Origin: JBJXFK01 sp046155505 | GTDB lineage: Bacteria > Planctomycetota > Phycisphaerae > UBA1845 > Fen-1342 | Assembly: GCA_046155505.1 (NCBI GenBank) | Contig: JBJXFK010000342.1 | Location: 1-16,442, forward strand | DNA length: 16,442 bases | Direction of reading: 5' to 3' | In this document: positions 14,323 through 16,442 of the stretch, piece by piece | Numbering within the stretch: the first letter of the stretch is position 1 | Layout: every line of letters starts with the position of its first letter | The notes under the pieces: generated by a model | What the model was told of the DNA's origin: nothing | The model's database searches: none | What the model saw: the letters and a program-made list of their open reading frames with translations, nothing else | Program-made: the position numbers and the translations under genes

Positions 14323-15777
14323 GTGTCCAAGTTTGCTCGATTTATTGTCGCTGGCTGTCTGTCGCTGGGCGCTCTCCCCGCCGCGTTCGCCCAGGACGAC
14401 GGCAATGCCCCGCCCTTCGTAACGATCATTTCCTGGTTAGTGCAGCACGCGGACGGCACGGTCGATTTCGTGCTTGATCCGAACGACGGCACCACGTCGA
14501 TTTTGGACGTGCTGAATTATCAGCACCTCGAGGCCGACACCGTTGGCGCTCGCTTGCTGATTCAGGATCCCGATTGGGTGCCGACCGGTCCCGATGACGA
14601 TCCGGATGACGAAGAGACATTCCTCCGCTTCCAAGCGTTTGACGCCGGCGTTTTTGGCGTCCCGCCGCAGGCACCTCCGATCCCACAAGCGAGCGACGAG
14701 TATGAGCCGCGCGAAGGCGACGGATTCCGTCCGCGCGAGGGTGTCACCTTTGTCATTCAGGACGTGATTTTCTTCCTGCCGGAATTTATCGGTCGCAATC
14801 AGTTGCGGCTGCGCGATCCGGTGAATTTCCGATATGACGTGTCCTACCTGATCGAGTTCTGCGTAGCGAACGATCGCGATCCCGAAGAGTTGCAGTTCAA
14901 TTGCGACTTCGTCACCATCAACGTCATCGAGAACCCCGCCCTTCGCGGGCTCAACCCGATCCCGTTCGCCGATGCCGGCGCTGATCAGGAAGTCGCCACC
15001 GGCGATATCGTCCGCCTCGACGGCAGCCGCACGTTTGACTCGTTCAACGTCGGCTTCGACCCCAATCGCGGCAACGTCTTCGAGCTTGACCGCATTCAGT
15101 ACACATGGGAATGGCTGTCCGGCCCGGTCGAAATTCGCCCGGACCAGTTCACCCAAGCGTCGATACTCTCGCCGATCGCGACCGTACAGCTTGTCGAACT
15201 CGGCGATTATGAGTTCCGCCTCATTGTCGACGACGGTGAGAACCCCGGCACCAGTTCGGACATCGTAAAGATCAGCGTGAAGCAGTCGATCGCGACCAAC
15301 ACCGCTCCGACTGCGATTTTCGCCGGCCCGTCGGGTCAGGTGAGCGTCGGCAGCATCATCACGCTCGATGCACGCTCGTCCAGCGATCCGGATGCCGGAA
15401 CGACCCTCACCTATCGCTGGGTGCAGACAAACGCCTTGGGCGAGTCACTCGTCGGCGATGACCTGCTCCGGGCGTTCCAGCCGCTGTCCGGCGTCGATTC
15501 GCCGATCTCGACTTGGCAGGCGCTGGCCGAAGGCAAGTTCTTCTTCCGCCTGCTGGTCAGCGATGGCAGGGCGACTTCGAGCGTCGCTACGCCGAGCGAC
15601 GAGCCGATCGTCGTGGTCGAATCATCGACCGACGCTTCGCGCGAGCGCGACGGCGCAGGCGCGACTGGCGACCTCATCGATGCCATCAACCCCGCCGCCG
15701 CCCCGATGTGCGGTGCGGGCCTCACGCCGATGGCTGCGCTGGCCCTGCTCGGCCTGACGCTGGCGAGGAAGCGATAG
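14323..15777 (+). CDS. Secreted PKD-like protein with a C-terminal sorting signal
   Basis: A 484-residue protein starting at GTG 14323, which has CGGAGG six bases upstream; the frame is open from 14227 but that stretch is not signal-like. Residues 1-24 are a Sec signal peptide with probable cleavage AFA-QDD. VAGC at 9-12 resembles a lipobox but comes too early. Residues about 25-210 are an unassigned Asp/Pro-rich region. Two PKD/Ig-like domains follow, at about 215-325 (ADAGADQ, RLDGSRTFDS, YTWEWLSGP) and 327-440 (NTAPTAIFAGP, TLDARSSSDPD, YRWVQ). After a Gly/Ala linker the C-terminus has Cys463 in CGAG, a helix of about 15 residues and RKR. This is the tripartite plan of sorted C-termini such as PEP-CTERM or MYXO-CTERM. 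Likely anchored at the surface. Domain calls are by eye. Confidence 0.85.
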   Translation: MSKFARFIVAGCLSLGALPAAFAQDDGNAPPFVTIISWLVQHADGTVDFVLDPNDGTTSILDVLNYQHLEADTVGARLLIQDPDWVPTGPDDDPDDEETFLRFQAFDAGVFGVPPQAPPIPQASDEYEPREGDGFRPREGVTFVIQDVIFFLPEFIGRNQLRLRDPVNFRYDVSYLIEFCVANDRDPEELQFNCDFVTINVIENPALRGLNPIPFADAGADQEVATGDIVRLDGSRTFDSFNVGFDPNRGNVFELDRIQYTWEWLSGPVEIRPDQFTQASILSPIATVQLVELGDYEFRLIVDDGENPGTSSDIVKISVKQSIATNTAPTAIFAGPSGQVSVGSIITLDARSSSDPDAGTTLTYRWVQTNALGESLVGDDLLRAFQPLSGVDSPISTWQALAEGKFFFRLLVSDGRATSSVATPSDEPIVVVESSTDASRERDGAGATGDLIDAINPAAAPMCGAGLTPMAALALLGLTLARKR

Positions 15778-15783
15778 TCGTAC

Positions 15784-15818
15784 TCGACTCGAATCGAACT
15801 GATTCGAATCGATCGGAA
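15784..15818. repeat. Imperfect pentamer tandem repeat
   Basis: Seven pentamers with consensus TCGAA run without gaps from 15784, six bases after the stop codon of the secreted protein gene. Three match exactly and two others differ by one base. It precedes the terminator hairpin. Confidence 0.6.
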
Positions 15819-15831
15819 CCATGCAAATGCA

Positions 15832-15880
15832 GCCGCGGGCCTAAAGTCGGAAACGACTTCCGGCCCGCGGCATTTTTCTT
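15832..15880 (+). terminator. Strong Rho-independent terminator of the exported-protein block
   Basis: GCCGCGGGCC (15832-15841) pairs perfectly with 15862-15871. Inside, AAGTCG and CGACTT pair around a GAAA tetraloop (15850-15853). The long stem is followed by ATTTTTCTT. It lies 54 bases after the stop of the secreted protein gene and should end transcription of the five-gene block. Confidence 0.88.
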
Positions 15881-16340
15881 TGAAGCAAGTCGAGCGCACA
15901 AAACGCGGACTTCGTCATGCACGAGATATACAATTATCAGATGAGATCAGTCAAACAGCGCCGCTCACCGGCCGCCGGTCGTCCGATGCTCGCCTGTTGT
16001 GAGGAAGGGGAGGGAAAACTTCAGGTGTGGGGTCCCGAAGCGCGAGCCATGCGTCGACCGGCGACCGATGAGCGGTTGCGTTCAATAACTGGTTGATTGC
16101 GAGCAGGCGCTGTCGGTGCCGCTCGTCTCATTCTTATGTGTTCTGCGGTGTCCCGGAATCCAAAGTCGCGCAAATTTCGCCCATTCACACAAAATGACGC
16201 CGATTCGACTACCGCTTTGACGTTATCGCTCCGCCGATTCGTCCGAGTCATACAGCACGCACATCCGACGTTGCGCGATCCGACCAATTGCTCACACGCC
16301 GCCGCGCCGCACCTGCCGATAGATGAAACTGGAAGGTTCC
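15881..16340. other. Gene-free spacer at the right end
   Basis: About 460 bases with no convincing gene. TATACAAT at 15927-15934 contains a TACAAT -10-like hexamer without a good -35 partner. A minus-strand 88-codon frame (16021-16287) opens only with TTG, is Arg-rich and shows no domain. I see nothing else here. Confidence 0.5.
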
Positions 16341-16442
16341 ATGGTCGGCAGTATCAGTGCCCAGCTCGCGTGTTTTGCTTTCGCCGTCACGATCTTCGCC
16401 GGGATCGCGAGCGGGAACTCGTCGGTGACCGTGCTGACGCGG
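16341..16442 (+). CDS. Start of a putative small membrane protein (partial)
   Basis: Thirty-four codons are visible before the window ends. The translation begins MVGSISAQLACFAFAVTI and continues FAGIASGNSSVTVLTR: one membrane helix followed by a short polar stretch. ATG 16341 has GGAAGG four bases upstream; an in-frame ATG at 16323 has no visible ribosome binding site. The frame stays open to the edge. The protein cannot be identified from this fragment. Confidence 0.5.
   Translation, partial: MVGSISAQLACFAFAVTIFAGIASGNSSVTVLTR

Noticed and set aside
16021..16287. Minus-strand ORF of 88 codons in the right spacer
   Set aside because: It has only a TTG start, no ribosome binding site, Arg-rich composition and no domain.

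Overview
This window looks like a chromosomal segment of a high-GC, Gram-negative-type bacterium, most likely a member of the Planctomycetota, and perhaps Phycisphaerae-like. The pointers are indirect: many SPase II lipoproteins of unknown function, an FG-GAP/integrin-like surface protein, a secreted PKD-type protein with a Cys-Gly plus membrane helix plus Arg/Lys C-terminal sorting signal, and many short hairpin and microsatellite-like repeats between and even inside genes. No rRNA, tRNA, CRISPR array, integrase or complete insertion sequence was found.

Layout, left half. Positions 28-452 hold a minus-strand lipoprotein with a heavy-metal-associated (HMA) domain and its own terminator. Divergent from it is a two-domain response regulator (REC plus HD-GYP, 716-1906), predicted to degrade cyclic-di-GMP. 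Next comes an RdgC-family recombination-associated protein (2119-3303). Between it and the convergent aconitase gene acnA (3469-6261, minus) lies a cluster of four hairpins built on a shared unit. acnA carries an in-frame low-complexity insert made of eight consecutive octamers plus a small palindrome. Upstream of acnA on the same strand is a toxin-antitoxin pair (DUF104-like antitoxin and PIN toxin, 6384-7034) whose toxin start is abnormal.

Layout, middle. A lipoprotein of unknown function (7242-7853) converges on a 59-residue single-helix membrane protein (7883-8062, minus) that is short enough to be missed easily. The adenine phosphoribosyltransferase gene apt (8404-8955) follows, preceded by a repeat-containing spacer and a plausible promoter.

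Layout, right half. Positions 9367-15777 form a codirectional block of five exported proteins: two similar small lipoproteins, a 945-residue FG-GAP lipoprotein, a third lipoprotein with a related cysteine pattern, and a secreted PKD-like protein with a sortable C-terminus. A strong terminator at 15832-15880 closes the block. The window ends in the first 34 codons of a putative small membrane protein.

The housekeeping genes (acnA, apt) and the regulator look unlinked. The only set that looks like a functional unit is the exported cassette. I suggest it is a cell-surface or periplasmic assembly, but nothing in the sequence fixes its substrate or role.
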